From positions 62,001-126,000 of the forward strand of contig NZ_ATVT01000008.1 in NCBI RefSeq assembly GCF_000420865.1: DNA of 64,000 bases, given 5' to 3'. This document shows, piece after piece, positions 9,338-18,934 of the stretch. Position 1 is the first letter of the stretch, and every line of letters starts with the position of its first letter. This DNA is from Butyrivibrio sp. XPD2006. GTDB lineage: Bacteria > Bacillota > Clostridia > Lachnospirales > Lachnospiraceae. A model generated the notes under the pieces. That model had not been told where the DNA came from. It did no database searches and saw only the letters and a program-made list of their open reading frames with translations. The position numbers were made by a program, and so were the translations under genes.

Positions 9338-11128
9338 ATGGAAATATGTGATAAGGCAAAATGCACAGCTTGTGGCGCATGTAGAGATGCCTGCCCAAAG
9401 GGATGCATAAGATTTGAAAGAAATGAATATGGTACTGAATCCGTTGTTATTAACGAAGAGCTTTGTGTAAATTGCGGAAAGTGCAAACAGGTTTGCCAGG
9501 TTTTGGAACCTGTGGAAAAAGTTATGCCGAAGCTTACGTATGCGGTATGCCTTAAAGATTTGGACAAGAGAAATGCTTCAGCCTCAGGTGGGGCTGCATA
9601 TGCTCTTTATTCAAAAGTTCTTGAGATGGGCGGCGTAGCTTATGGCGCAGTATTTAACGAAAACCATAGAGTCGTATTCAAAAAGGTAACAGATCCTGAA
9701 CACCTATCCGGATTTCAAGGATCAAAATACACCTACAGTGACATGAATGGAACCTATAAGGATATCCTGAATGAGCTAAATAATGGACAGTTGGTTATTT
9801 TTGTAGGCACATCCTGTCAGTGCGCCGGATTACAGAAGTTTGTTCCTAAGGCTCTTTTGGAAAAGCTTTATCTTGTAGATATTATCTGCCACGGAATGCC
9901 TCCTGCTGCGTACTTTGACGAATATATTGCTGAACTTGAAAAGGATGGAGAAGCTGTAGATGAAATATCTTTTAGAGATAACAACATTTATAGATTTAAA
10001 GCTTCTTCTAAAAGCAGTACTCTTGTAGAAGAAAAGGCTGTAGACAACCTGTTTATGGCAAATTATACGAGAATGGTCTTTTATCGTGAGAGCTGCTATT
10101 CATGCTCGTATGCATCCCCTGAAAGATGTACTGATCTGACTGTAGGCGATTACTGGGGAAAAGATAGAAAGAGGATGCTTGCTCCAACAGATAAGGGCAT
10201 GTCAGTTGTGATGTGCAATACAGATAAGGGGCGTAAGCTCATTGAGAAGTGCGGTGACAGACTTGTTCTTACATTAAAACCCTATGAGGACATTATAAAA
10301 TCCAATGAACAGCTTAGGGGGGCATCTAAGAAGCCATATTATCGACAGTTATTTCTTGATGAGTATAAAGAAAAAGGATTTATTACCGCATCCGGACTTA
10401 CTCAAAATAAGATTTCCGAAGATGTAAAGAAAAAAGCCAAAACCAAAGCACCACTTACCAGCAGAATTAAGTGGAAGCTAAAGAGTAAATATCAATATCT
10501 TACAGATTACCATAAACGCGGTAAGTTCATGAGGGATCATGTTAGGAATAAGATCGATAGAGCAAGGCTTAAAAATAAGGATTTCAGCATAATCTCAAAT
10601 AACTGTATTGGCGGAGTAATATCCCACGACCTGGGGCTTCAGTTTAAATCGCCTACAGTTAATCTGCTGATAAAGCCTGACGACTTTGTGAAATTCCTTG
10701 AGAATTTTGATTATTACAAGAATCTTGAGATAGTTGAGATTCCTTACTATACAGACTATCCGGTTGGAATGCTTGGTGACATACCATTATTTTTCAAGCA
10801 TTACAACACCTTCGATGAAGCTGTAGCTAAGTGGAAGGAGAGGATGAACAGGATAAACTATGACAACTTGTTTATTATGATGTCAGACAGATTCTGTATG
10901 TCTTATTCATCTTTGGAGAGGTTTGAGAAGCTGCCTTTCAAGAATAAGGTTTGCTTTACTGCTAAGGATTATCCTGAATTTGAGCATTGTGTTCAGGTTA
11001 AAAAGAAAGCCAATAACGCCAGTGTATTTATCATTACAAATATCATGAATTATTTTGGCAAGAGGCTTTATCAGTACGGAAAAGGCTTTGACTATATCAG
11101 ATTCCTTAATGAAGGCACGGTTAAATAA
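9338..11128 (+). CDS. FrhB-like 4Fe-4S protein fused to a C-terminal DUF1919 domain
   Basis: This 596-residue protein has three parts. Residues 1-55 hold two ferredoxin clusters (CTACGACRDACP and CVNCGKCKQVC). Residues about 70-350 match the coenzyme F420 hydrogenase/dehydrogenase beta-subunit fold (SASGGAAYALYSKV, GFQGSKYTYSD, VFVGTSCQCAGLQKF, DIICHGMPP, CSYASPERCTDLTVGDYWG). The C-terminal part (about 400-590, with SIISNNCIGGVISHDLGLQF and YPVGMLGDIPLFFKHY) resembles DUF1919 proteins of EPS loci. Homologues of the middle part are common beside pyruvyl transferases in anaerobes, but their reaction is not established. The fusion suggests that the redox and DUF1919 activities act on the same intermediate. 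Confidence 0.8.
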   Translation: MEICDKAKCTACGACRDACPKGCIRFERNEYGTESVVINEELCVNCGKCKQVCQVLEPVEKVMPKLTYAVCLKDLDKRNASASGGAAYALYSKVLEMGGVAYGAVFNENHRVVFKKVTDPEHLSGFQGSKYTYSDMNGTYKDILNELNNGQLVIFVGTSCQCAGLQKFVPKALLEKLYLVDIICHGMPPAAYFDEYIAELEKDGEAVDEISFRDNNIYRFKASSKSSTLVEEKAVDNLFMANYTRMVFYRESCYSCSYASPERCTDLTVGDYWGKDRKRMLAPTDKGMSVVMCNTDKGRKLIEKCGDRLVLTLKPYEDIIKSNEQLRGASKKPYYRQLFLDEYKEKGFITASGLTQNKISEDVKKKAKTKAPLTSRIKWKLKSKYQYLTDYHKRGKFMRDHVRNKIDRARLKNKDFSIISNNCIGGVISHDLGLQFKSPTVNLLIKPDDFVKFLENFDYYKNLEIVEIPYYTDYPVGMLGDIPLFFKHYNTFDEAVAKWKERMNRINYDNLFIMMSDRFCMSYSSLERFEKLPFKNKVCFTAKDYPEFEHCVQVKKKANNASVFIITNIMNYFGKRLYQYGKGFDYIRFLNEGTVK

Positions 11129-11145
11129 ATTTAGGTTAGGTATTT

Positions 11146-12342
11146 ATGGAAAAGATTTGTGACAGTAATAAATGTACAGGATGTCTTGCGTGTATGAATG
11201 CATGCCCCAAGGAAGCAATTTCAATCTCCTATGACATAAATGGGCTGATGCTTCCTAAAATAGACCAGGAGAAATGTGTTAACTGTGGACTATGTACGAG
11301 AACATGTCCTGTTAACATTACTGTAGAGAAGAAAGCTCCGCTTAAAGCATATGCTGCTTGGAATCTGGATGATAAAAAGCATGCCCTCAGTTCATCAGGC
11401 GGACTTGCAAGAGCAATGTATGACTACGCTATTGATAACGGCGGGGTCTGTTACGGAACAAGATTTGATGAGAATCTTGACCTGAGGATTGTAAGAGCGG
11501 ATAAGAGAGAAGAAATTGAAGAATTTCAGAGCTCAAAATATGTACAGGCCATCGTTGGTGATTCATTCAAGCAGGCAGAAGATGATCTTAAGATGGGACT
11601 TTTGGTAGTTTATGTAGGTACGCCATGTCAGATTGCCGGATTAAAGAATTATCTTAAAAAGGATTACGATAACCTTATTACTGCAGACCTTATCTGCCAT
11701 GGAGTTCCAAGTATCAAATATCTTCACGAACACGTTGAACATCTTGAGAAGAAAATTGGTAAAAAGGCTGACAATGTAAAATTCAGAGGCGTATATAACT
11801 TCAAGATGTCGTTGTTCAACAAAGGTGAGCTGATATATTGCAAGGATCGATGGCAGGATACATATTTTACCGGATTTCTTGAGAGCCTTTTTTACAGACC
11901 AAATTGCTATGAGTGTAGTTATGCATGTCCAGAAAGAGTATCAGATATTACACTGGGGGATTTTTGGGGGATTGGAAAAGAAAAAACATTTAACAGCCCT
12001 AAGGTAAACGGAGTATCTGTTGTTCTTCCGCTTACAGAAAAGGGATTGGATTTCATAGAAAAGATGAAAGACAAGCTTTATCTTGAAGAGCGAAGCGTCT
12101 CAGAAGCTGTTAATGGTAATGACCAGTTAAACAGACCAAGCAGACTTCACGCAAATACATCCAGATTTATTGAAATGTATCATGAAAATGGATTTGAGAA
12201 GGCAGCATTTGAAAGCATTAAAGAAGATATGAAGAAGAACCAGGCTAAGAAAAGAAAGAGCGACAGGCTCCATCTTCAGGCCAAGGTTAAATGGAAGATT
12301 GTTAACACATTCAGGAAGATAACTGGAAGAGGAGTTAAGTAA
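11146..12342 (+). CDS. FrhB-like 4Fe-4S protein (2)
   Basis: The 398-residue protein has two N-terminal 4Fe-4S motifs (CTGCLACMNACP and CVNCGLCTRTCP) followed by the F420-hydrogenase beta-subunit N and C domains (SSSGGLARAMYDY, EFQSSKYVQAI, VVYVGTPCQIAGLKNYL, ADLICHGVPS, CSYACPERVSDITLGDFWG). Unlike the gene upstream it has no DUF1919 extension. Its stop overlaps the start of the next pyruvyl transferase gene by one base, again pairing the two families. An F420-dependent role is unlikely in this type of organism; a flavin or ferredoxin-linked role is inferred. Confidence 0.82.
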   Translation: MEKICDSNKCTGCLACMNACPKEAISISYDINGLMLPKIDQEKCVNCGLCTRTCPVNITVEKKAPLKAYAAWNLDDKKHALSSSGGLARAMYDYAIDNGGVCYGTRFDENLDLRIVRADKREEIEEFQSSKYVQAIVGDSFKQAEDDLKMGLLVVYVGTPCQIAGLKNYLKKDYDNLITADLICHGVPSIKYLHEHVEHLEKKIGKKADNVKFRGVYNFKMSLFNKGELIYCKDRWQDTYFTGFLESLFYRPNCYECSYACPERVSDITLGDFWGIGKEKTFNSPKVNGVSVVLPLTEKGLDFIEKMKDKLYLEERSVSEAVNGNDQLNRPSRLHANTSRFIEMYHENGFEKAAFESIKEDMKKNQAKKRKSDRLHLQAKVKWKIVNTFRKITGRGVK

Positions 12343-13484
12343 TGAAAGTTGGAATAATGTCGATGCAGCGCATCAGGAATTATGGTTCCTTTCTTCAGGC
12401 CTATGGTCTAAAAGGAATGATCGAGAGCCTTGGCCATGATGTTGAGTTTGTTGATTATAAAGTTGAGGAGCCTATTGTCTTTGAGAATAATCAAGCCGTT
12501 TCTGCAAGGGATCCGTTTCTAAAAAGAGCTGTCAGAAAGGCTTATTATAAGCTTTATGATATGACTCCTAATGGCAAAAGGAAGAAGAAAATGCTCAACG
12601 ATAAGGTTGAGTATTTCAGAACATTTGGAGAGAAGATGTTTCCGATGCTTGGCATTGGCGAAAGAAATGAAAGACCTGAACTTGATGCACTTGTAATTGG
12701 ATCAGATGAAGTATTTAATTGTCTGCAGTCAAACAAGGATGTAGGTTTTTCACCGGAGCTCTTCGGAGCAGACAATAATTCCAAAAAGCTTATGAGCTAT
12801 GCGGCTTCTTTTGGAAATACTACCATTCCTCGTCTTAAGGAATTTGAAAAAGATGAAGAGGTTGCAGGATATCTTAAAAAATTTGATGCAATTTCAGTAA
12901 GAGACAAGAATTCGATAAAGGTGGTAAAAGAACTGACGGGTATTGATCCATATTATCATGTAGACCCTGTACTTATCAGCGATTTCTCTTCCAAAAAGGT
13001 TAATAATCTTGGAAAGAAAGACTATATCATTATTTACGCGTATTCAAGCAGAGTAACAGATGAAGAGAAGCGCGTGATCAGACAGTTTGCCAAGGATCAC
13101 AACAAAAAGCTCGTTTCCATACAGGGATATCACGACTTTGTAGATGAGTATTGGCCCGGAGATCCATTTGAAGTGCTTGAATACTTTAATGAGGCAGACT
13201 ACATCGTTACCGATACATTCCATGGCTCAATTTTCTCAATCATCAACAATAAGCCTTTCGTAACACTTGTAAGAAAGACTGTTGGAAACAGTTATGGTAA
13301 CGAGGAAAAACTCTCAGATCTGCTGACCAGATTTGGACTTCAGGACAGGATTGTTCCATCTCCGGATAAGTTACCTGAGATTCTGACTACACCAATAGAT
13401 TATGATAAGGTCAACGCGATCAGGGATAAAGAGAGACAGAACACTTTAAATTATTTAAGAGAACAGCTTGGAGAATGTAAGTAA
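12342..13484 (+). CDS. Polysaccharide pyruvyl transferase family protein (3)
   Basis: This third PF04230 member has 380 residues with the same motifs as the one at 8277: IRNYGSFLQAYGLKGMI, LDALVIGSDEVFNC, MSYAASFGNTTI, ISVRDKNSIKVV, HVDPVLISDF and YIVTDTFHGSIFSIINNKPF. It is about 30 residues longer because of a charged stretch near residues 60-90. It is coupled to the FrhB-like gene upstream through a one-base overlap and followed immediately by a GT2 gene. It probably modifies one sugar of the repeat. Confidence 0.83.
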   Translation: MKVGIMSMQRIRNYGSFLQAYGLKGMIESLGHDVEFVDYKVEEPIVFENNQAVSARDPFLKRAVRKAYYKLYDMTPNGKRKKKMLNDKVEYFRTFGEKMFPMLGIGERNERPELDALVIGSDEVFNCLQSNKDVGFSPELFGADNNSKKLMSYAASFGNTTIPRLKEFEKDEEVAGYLKKFDAISVRDKNSIKVVKELTGIDPYYHVDPVLISDFSSKKVNNLGKKDYIIIYAYSSRVTDEEKRVIRQFAKDHNKKLVSIQGYHDFVDEYWPGDPFEVLEYFNEADYIVTDTFHGSIFSIINNKPFVTLVRKTVGNSYGNEEKLSDLLTRFGLQDRIVPSPDKLPEILTTPIDYDKVNAIRDKERQNTLNYLREQLGECK

Positions 13485-14474
13485 ATGACTAATCCAAATC
13501 CGTTAGTAAGTGTTATCATACCGGTTTTCAGGGTTGAAAAATATCTTGAAAAGGGCGTAAACAGCATTATTAACCAGACTTATGATAATCTGCAGATAAT
13601 CCTGGTAGACGATGGCTCAGATGATGGCTGCCCTCAAATATGTGACGAATTTGCCAAAAGAGATAACAGAATAATCTCGCTTCACAAGACAAATGGTGGT
13701 CTTTCTGATGCGAGGAATTATGGACTTAACTATGCCACAGGAAAGTATATATATTTCTTTGATAGTGACGACTATTTGGATGCTGACGCTATTAAGAAGC
13801 TAGTTGATGTTGCTGAGAATACCGGTTTTGACGCGGTAGCTTTTGGATATAAAAAAGTAGATGAAAGCGCAAAGCTTCTTGAAGAGTCGCATATGACACC
13901 AGGGGAATATTTCTTTTCAGACGATAAACAAAGACTTGATTTTATCTGTCATGTATTGTGTGCATATAAAGTAGGATGGGAAGCGTGGAACAGACTTTTT
14001 AAAGCAGATATCATAAAGGATAATAATATAAGATTTGAGCCTAACAAAGAGATATTTGCTGAGGATAGATGCTTTAACATCTATTACACCCTTTGCTCAA
14101 AGAGTATGATTTTTATTGGTGAAAGATTTTACAACTATCTGATAAGAGATGATTCCATAATGGGTAATACTCAAAAAGCTAAGATAAATGAAAATATAAG
14201 GCTTATGGATTACATCAAACGTTTTGCGATAAATAACGGTCACAAATATGTGGCGGAAAAATGGCAGTATATTAATATTGCACTGTTTATTCCGGTCCTG
14301 GCCAAGATTGATAAGTCAGAATATAGAAATTATCGATCCACTTGGAAATGTAATGACATAAGCGACAGATTCGGAAATATATTAAAAAGACCTTTTATTT
14401 TTATTAGTTTAAAAGGATTTAAGCGGGGAATTAAGAATTATAAGATGTTTGAAAAGTTTATTAGCTTTAAATGA
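13485..14474 (+). CDS. Glycosyltransferase family 2
   Basis: The GT-A domain shows VSVIIPVFRVEKYLEKGVNS, IILVDDGSDDGCP, GLSDARNYGLNYATG and YFFDSDDYLDADA (DxD-type site). The remaining 200 residues include VGWEAWNRLFKADII, an expected acceptor-side segment. It starts directly after the stop of the pyruvyl transferase gene and its end overlaps the possible upstream start of the next GT2 gene, so three GT2 genes (13485, 14483, 15425) form one translational run and probably add successive sugars. Confidence 0.88.
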   Translation: MTNPNPLVSVIIPVFRVEKYLEKGVNSIINQTYDNLQIILVDDGSDDGCPQICDEFAKRDNRIISLHKTNGGLSDARNYGLNYATGKYIYFFDSDDYLDADAIKKLVDVAENTGFDAVAFGYKKVDESAKLLEESHMTPGEYFFSDDKQRLDFICHVLCAYKVGWEAWNRLFKADIIKDNNIRFEPNKEIFAEDRCFNIYYTLCSKSMIFIGERFYNYLIRDDSIMGNTQKAKINENIRLMDYIKRFAINNGHKYVAEKWQYINIALFIPVLAKIDKSEYRNYRSTWKCNDISDRFGNILKRPFIFISLKGFKRGIKNYKMFEKFISFK

Positions 14475-14482
14475 GGAAAAAG

Positions 14483-15421
14483 ATGAGTAAACCTTTAGTA
14501 TCAATAATAATGCCTGTCTACAACGCACAAAAGGTTGTCGGCAGAGCAGTAGAATCAGTTTTAAATCAGACGTTAAAAGATTTTGAGCTTATTATTGTCA
14601 ATGACGGATCATCGGATAGCTCAGGAGAGATCCTGAGGGAATACGCCAAAAAGGATTCCAGGATCAATTACATTGATAAAGCAAATGAGGGCGTGGCTAT
14701 CACCAGAAACAGTGCCTTAGATGCTGTAAAGGGAGAGATGATCGCCTTTGTTGATGCGGATGATTATGTCAGAAAAGATTTTCTTGAACGTATGGTTTCA
14801 ATCAAGAAAGATAATAATGCTCAGATGGCAGTTTGCGGGTTTGAGCGCTTTGCGACAGATACACCTGATTTAAAGACCACATATACACCAGAGATAAAAG
14901 TCTGGGACCACGGCGAAGCAATGAAAAACTGTTATGGTGTGTACGGCCTTAGAATGTCTGGAATTCTCTGGAACAAGATATATGATGCAAACCTATTTGA
15001 AGGTATCAGATTTCCTGAAAATCTTAAGAATGAGGATGAATTTGTCCTTCCAAAACTCGTTGACAAGTGCTCAAAGGTTGCTTTTACCAACGAGGTTTTC
15101 TATTACTATTTTGAAAATAGCAACAGCATAACAACTAACAATAAATACATGTCATCAACAGATATTTATAAAGTGTTTGATAACCGTCTTGAGTATTTTT
15201 CTGCAAAGGGTTCGGATTATTCTTTCTTTGTCAGACTCACTAAGAAGGAATACCTTGACAGGATAATAGCCAGATATAAGAAAACTGGATTAAAAGATCT
15301 GCGTCAGCTCTATAAAGATAAGTACAACGAGTTTAGAGACGATGTTACCGGAATAGGATATAAGATATTTAAGCTTTCACCATCCTTTTATTATTTTCTG
15401 GTAAAGATCAAGGAAAGATAA
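14483..15421 (+). CDS. Glycosyltransferase family 2
   Basis: GT2 motifs are VSIIMPVYNAQKVVGRAVES, LIIVNDGSSDSSGE, GVAITRNSALDAVKG and AFVDADDYVRKDF. An acceptor-side ILWNKIYDANLFEGI and KNEDEFVLP follow. The start at ATG 14483 is favoured because GAGGAAAAAG precedes it; an in-frame ATG at 14471 overlapping the previous stop is possible and would add four residues. The final gene in this GT2 run begins 3 bases downstream. Confidence 0.88.
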   Translation: MSKPLVSIIMPVYNAQKVVGRAVESVLNQTLKDFELIIVNDGSSDSSGEILREYAKKDSRINYIDKANEGVAITRNSALDAVKGEMIAFVDADDYVRKDFLERMVSIKKDNNAQMAVCGFERFATDTPDLKTTYTPEIKVWDHGEAMKNCYGVYGLRMSGILWNKIYDANLFEGIRFPENLKNEDEFVLPKLVDKCSKVAFTNEVFYYYFENSNSITTNNKYMSSTDIYKVFDNRLEYFSAKGSDYSFFVRLTKKEYLDRIIARYKKTGLKDLRQLYKDKYNEFRDDVTGIGYKIFKLSPSFYYFLVKIKER

Positions 15422-15424
15422 GAT

Positions 15425-16402
15425 ATGAGTGATTTAATCAGTATAATTGTGCCAATATACAAAGTGGAAGACTATCTGAGAAAATGTGTAGACAGCCTTA
15501 TCAGACAAACCTACACAAATATAGAGATTCTGCTTGTTGATGACGGATCTCCGGATAATTGCCCGGCAATCTGTAATGAATGCGCAAAGGCAGATGACAG
15601 GATAAAGGTGATACATAAGCCGAACGGAGGCCTCTCTGATGCCAGAAATGCCGGTATTGAGGTGGCAAAAGGAGAATATTTTCTCTTTGTGGATTCCGAT
15701 GATTACATCAATATTAACATGGTAAATACTCTTTACGAAGCAGTGAAGAAGAATTCTGCAGATGTTGCAATTTGCAGATACCAGAGTGTTAAGGATGATG
15801 AAGACATAAATATAGAAAGTATTGAAGATTATTCGGATTCATTTGTTCTTACGGACGATGAGTACTTTGAAAATCCTGTATACAGCAGCGACAGACGTAC
15901 TGAATTTATCGTGGCATGGAATAAGCTCTATGCGAGAAAACTCTTTGATAATGTTAGATATCCAAAGGGAAAAGTACACGAGGATGAATTCACAACATAC
16001 AAACTCTTATATGCTTCAGCTAAGACTGTTTATGTACCACATGTGCTTTATTACTATGTACAAAGAGGCGATAGCATAATGAGCGCGGGAATTGCCAAGA
16101 AGAGACTTCTGGTACTGGATGCAATTTCTGAAAGACTCTCATTTTATGAAAGCAGAAATGAAATGCGATACTGGTTGAAGGACTTTGAAAGTTTCAGAAA
16201 GTCATACCTCAGATATCTTGGCGCTGTCAAAGATTCACCGAACCTTAAAATTGAAGACTTTGATAAGTATAAAAAGATATACAGACAAAATGTTAAGAAG
16301 TACTTGAAATCAGCTGATTGCTCAGTGGCAGAACGCTTTAAAGTTCAGCTCTCTGGCCTGTTCCCATACCATTATGCACAGTTTCTAAGGAATACACACT
16401 AA
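15425..16402 (+). CDS. Glycosyltransferase family 2
   Basis: A 325-residue GT2 enzyme with ISIIVPIYKVEDYLRKCVDS, ILLVDDGSPDNCP, GLSDARNAGIEVAKG and LFVDSDDYINI. The C-terminal part with IVAWNKLYARKLFDNV and an HEDEF motif is very close to that of the GT2 at 997, so the two are likely paralogues with similar acceptors. It is followed after 2 bases by the second flippase gene. Confidence 0.88.
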   Translation: MSDLISIIVPIYKVEDYLRKCVDSLIRQTYTNIEILLVDDGSPDNCPAICNECAKADDRIKVIHKPNGGLSDARNAGIEVAKGEYFLFVDSDDYININMVNTLYEAVKKNSADVAICRYQSVKDDEDINIESIEDYSDSFVLTDDEYFENPVYSSDRRTEFIVAWNKLYARKLFDNVRYPKGKVHEDEFTTYKLLYASAKTVYVPHVLYYYVQRGDSIMSAGIAKKRLLVLDAISERLSFYESRNEMRYWLKDFESFRKSYLRYLGAVKDSPNLKIEDFDKYKKIYRQNVKKYLKSADCSVAERFKVQLSGLFPYHYAQFLRNTH

Positions 16403-16404
16403 TA

Positions 16405-17937
16405 ATGACTAAAGACAGCAGGACCAAGAACTCAATAAGGAATATAAAGTACAGCACCATTAACAAGGTTGTGACTATGTTTTTGTCATTGGTTGGAAGA
16501 AATATCTTTTTGCAGATTCTTCCAATCGATTATCTTGGTATCAATGGTGTATTTACTGATATCTTTGTTATGATGTCTCTGGCAGATCTTGGTCTTGCCA
16601 CAGCCATGGCCTTTAGCTTTTACAAACCTTTGGCTGAAGGAGATGAGGATAAGATCACCGCTCTGGTTACATTGTACAGAAGGCTATATAACACTATAGC
16701 CCTTGTCATAACTATAGCTGGACTTGCATTGGTTCCTTTCCTGGATTATGTGATAAATACAGACTTAAATATTCCGCATCTTAGACTATATTATCTGATA
16801 GCATTGTTCAACACTGTTGTATCGTACCTGTTTGCATACAAACAGTCGCTTATATCAGCAGATCAGAAGATGCATATAATCCAGAAGTTTTCCATGTGGA
16901 TGGCAATATTTAAGATTATACTCCAGACCCTGGTACTGTATCTGACTCACAGTTATACTGCTTATCTTTGCGTTGGAATTGTCAATGCAATAGCCTATAA
17001 TCTGCTGGTAAATCATCAGGCTAACAAGTATTATCCGTATATTCTTAAGAGAAAACAGATTGATGATGAGGAAAAGAAAAAAATCTATTCCAATGTTGCA
17101 TCTGTATTCTTATATAAGATATCGTCGGTACTTATGGATGGTACCGATAATATGCTCATATCAGTTATAGTCAATACTGCCATAGTAGGCATATATACCA
17201 ACTATTTGACAGTTATCAACAGAATAACTCAGCTTGTGGGATCAGTTTTCTGGTCAATAACTGCAAGTGTTGGCAATCTTATAACTGAGGGTAATACGAA
17301 AGAGATCAGAAAAACCTTTAATCAAATGATGATATTGGGGGACTGGTTGGGAACGTACTCGGTGATCTGTATCTTTTGTCTTATACAGGAGTTTATTGGA
17401 TTGTTCTTTGGGTGGCAGTATGTTTTTGACGATATTGTCCTTGTGGCAATTCTGCTTAATGTATATAACTCCATTGTGACTTACCCGGTGATCATGTTCA
17501 GAGAGGCCACAGGGTTATATAAAAAGGTCAGATGGATAATGTTTATCTGTGCAGTTGAGAACCTGGTTTTATCTATTATCCTGGGCAAGATGTTTGGAAC
17601 CTTTGGGATTATACTTGCTTCGTTTATCTCAAGAATTACAACAATTTTTTGGTATGAAGCAAATTTGTTATATAAAGAAGTCTTAGGAAAAAAACAGTAT
17701 GAGTATTACCTGAAGATTCTTACAAATGCAGCGACAATGCTGATTTTTGGCGCGATAACATACTTTGCCACCAGTAAACTGAATGTTACAAATCTGTTAG
17801 TTTGGTTGGTAAAAGGATGCATTTGTACTATAATTATTAACGTTTTGTATCTGATCAAGTATTTCAGAAATGATGATTTCAAAGTGATCATGAGAAAGAT
17901 TGCAAAAGTTTTAGGAGTTAGAAATGCTAAAGCTTGA
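16405..17937 (+). CDS. Wzx-type oligosaccharide flippase (2)
   Basis: The 510-residue polytopic protein opens with NIKYSTINKVVTMFLSLVGR and LPIDYLGINGVFTDIF, typical of Gram-positive capsule/EPS flippases of the MOP superfamily. About 12-14 hydrophobic segments follow. It differs clearly from the flippase at 6717, so they are not a recent duplication. The last 14 bases overlap the next GT2 gene. Confidence 0.85.
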   Translation: MTKDSRTKNSIRNIKYSTINKVVTMFLSLVGRNIFLQILPIDYLGINGVFTDIFVMMSLADLGLATAMAFSFYKPLAEGDEDKITALVTLYRRLYNTIALVITIAGLALVPFLDYVINTDLNIPHLRLYYLIALFNTVVSYLFAYKQSLISADQKMHIIQKFSMWMAIFKIILQTLVLYLTHSYTAYLCVGIVNAIAYNLLVNHQANKYYPYILKRKQIDDEEKKKIYSNVASVFLYKISSVLMDGTDNMLISVIVNTAIVGIYTNYLTVINRITQLVGSVFWSITASVGNLITEGNTKEIRKTFNQMMILGDWLGTYSVICIFCLIQEFIGLFFGWQYVFDDIVLVAILLNVYNSIVTYPVIMFREATGLYKKVRWIMFICAVENLVLSIILGKMFGTFGIILASFISRITTIFWYEANLLYKEVLGKKQYEYYLKILTNAATMLIFGAITYFATSKLNVTNLLVWLVKGCICTIIINVLYLIKYFRNDDFKVIMRKIAKVLGVRNAKA

Positions 17938-18919
17938 GGAGAAAAAGGTTTCAATAATTACTCCCTGTTATAACGGAGAGGAATTCGCCGAGAGGTTTTT
18001 CGAGAATATATTGGAACAGAGTTACAGTAACATAGAGCTGATATTTGTAAATGACGGAAGCATCGACAGAACCGAAGAGATAGCCAAGAGCTATATCGAC
18101 AGGTTTGAGGAGCAGGGGAGAAAGCTCATATACATATATCAGGATAATGCCGGACAGGCAGAGGCCATGAATCAGGGGCTTAAAATCTTTACTGGTGATT
18201 ATCTCATGTGGACTGATTCTGATGATATCCTTCACAAAGATAATATTATGAAGAAAGTACATTTCCTTGAGGAAAATCCGGACTGCGCATTTTGTATGTG
18301 CTACGGACAGGCTGTCCATGAAAGTGATCTCAGTACTAAGATCGATGATCTCAGAAGGGTGCCACCAACAGGTGAAGACAATTTCTTTGAGGACATAATT
18401 CTTGAGAAGAATGCCGTTTACACCCCGGGTGTATATATGGCAAGAAGCAGTGCGATTCTTGAGGCTCTTCCTGACAGGAAGATTGTGAGCTCCAGAATCG
18501 GGCAGAACTGGCAGATGCTGATGCCTCTTTCTTATGGCCGGAAATGTGGTTATATTAAGGAAATTCTATTTTCCTATGTTGTAAGAGAGGACAGCCACTC
18601 AAGACAGGAGAAGAGCCTTGATGAAGTAATTGCCAAGCTCCACAGGCACAACGATCTGATTAAAGAAGTTCTTGTTTCTATGGGACTTGAGAATTCCAAA
18701 TATATGGACATGCTCAAGGATAAGCTCGTTAGGAAAGAATTTGATAACGGATATTTCTATAAAGACAAGGCTCTTATGAAAGAGAAATACAAAGAACTGA
18801 GGGACATGGGAAGAGCTTCTAAAAGGGATACCCTGATCCTGTGGTCAGGACTGTGTCCTGTAGTTGACGGAGCTTATTCAGTTTTCAAATCTGCCAAGAA
18901 GGCATATAGAAGTAGATAA
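17924..18919 (+). CDS. Glycosyltransferase family 2
   Basis: GT2 motifs are VSIITPCYNGEEFAERFFEN, LIFVNDGSIDRTEE, GQAEAMNQGLKIFTG and LMWTDSDDILHKDN. The GQAEAMN segment differs from the GLSDARN form of the neighbouring GT2 enzymes and marks another subgroup. TAGGAG lies about 10 bases before the ATG. The start overlaps the flippase gene by 14 bases, so the two are co-translated. Confidence 0.87.
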   Translation: MLKLEEKKVSIITPCYNGEEFAERFFENILEQSYSNIELIFVNDGSIDRTEEIAKSYIDRFEEQGRKLIYIYQDNAGQAEAMNQGLKIFTGDYLMWTDSDDILHKDNIMKKVHFLEENPDCAFCMCYGQAVHESDLSTKIDDLRRVPPTGEDNFFEDIILEKNAVYTPGVYMARSSAILEALPDRKIVSSRIGQNWQMLMPLSYGRKCGYIKEILFSYVVREDSHSRQEKSLDEVIAKLHRHNDLIKEVLVSMGLENSKYMDMLKDKLVRKEFDNGYFYKDKALMKEKYKELRDMGRASKRDTLILWSGLCPVVDGAYSVFKSAKKAYRSR

Positions 18920-18934
18920 AAGATAGGAAAAAAG

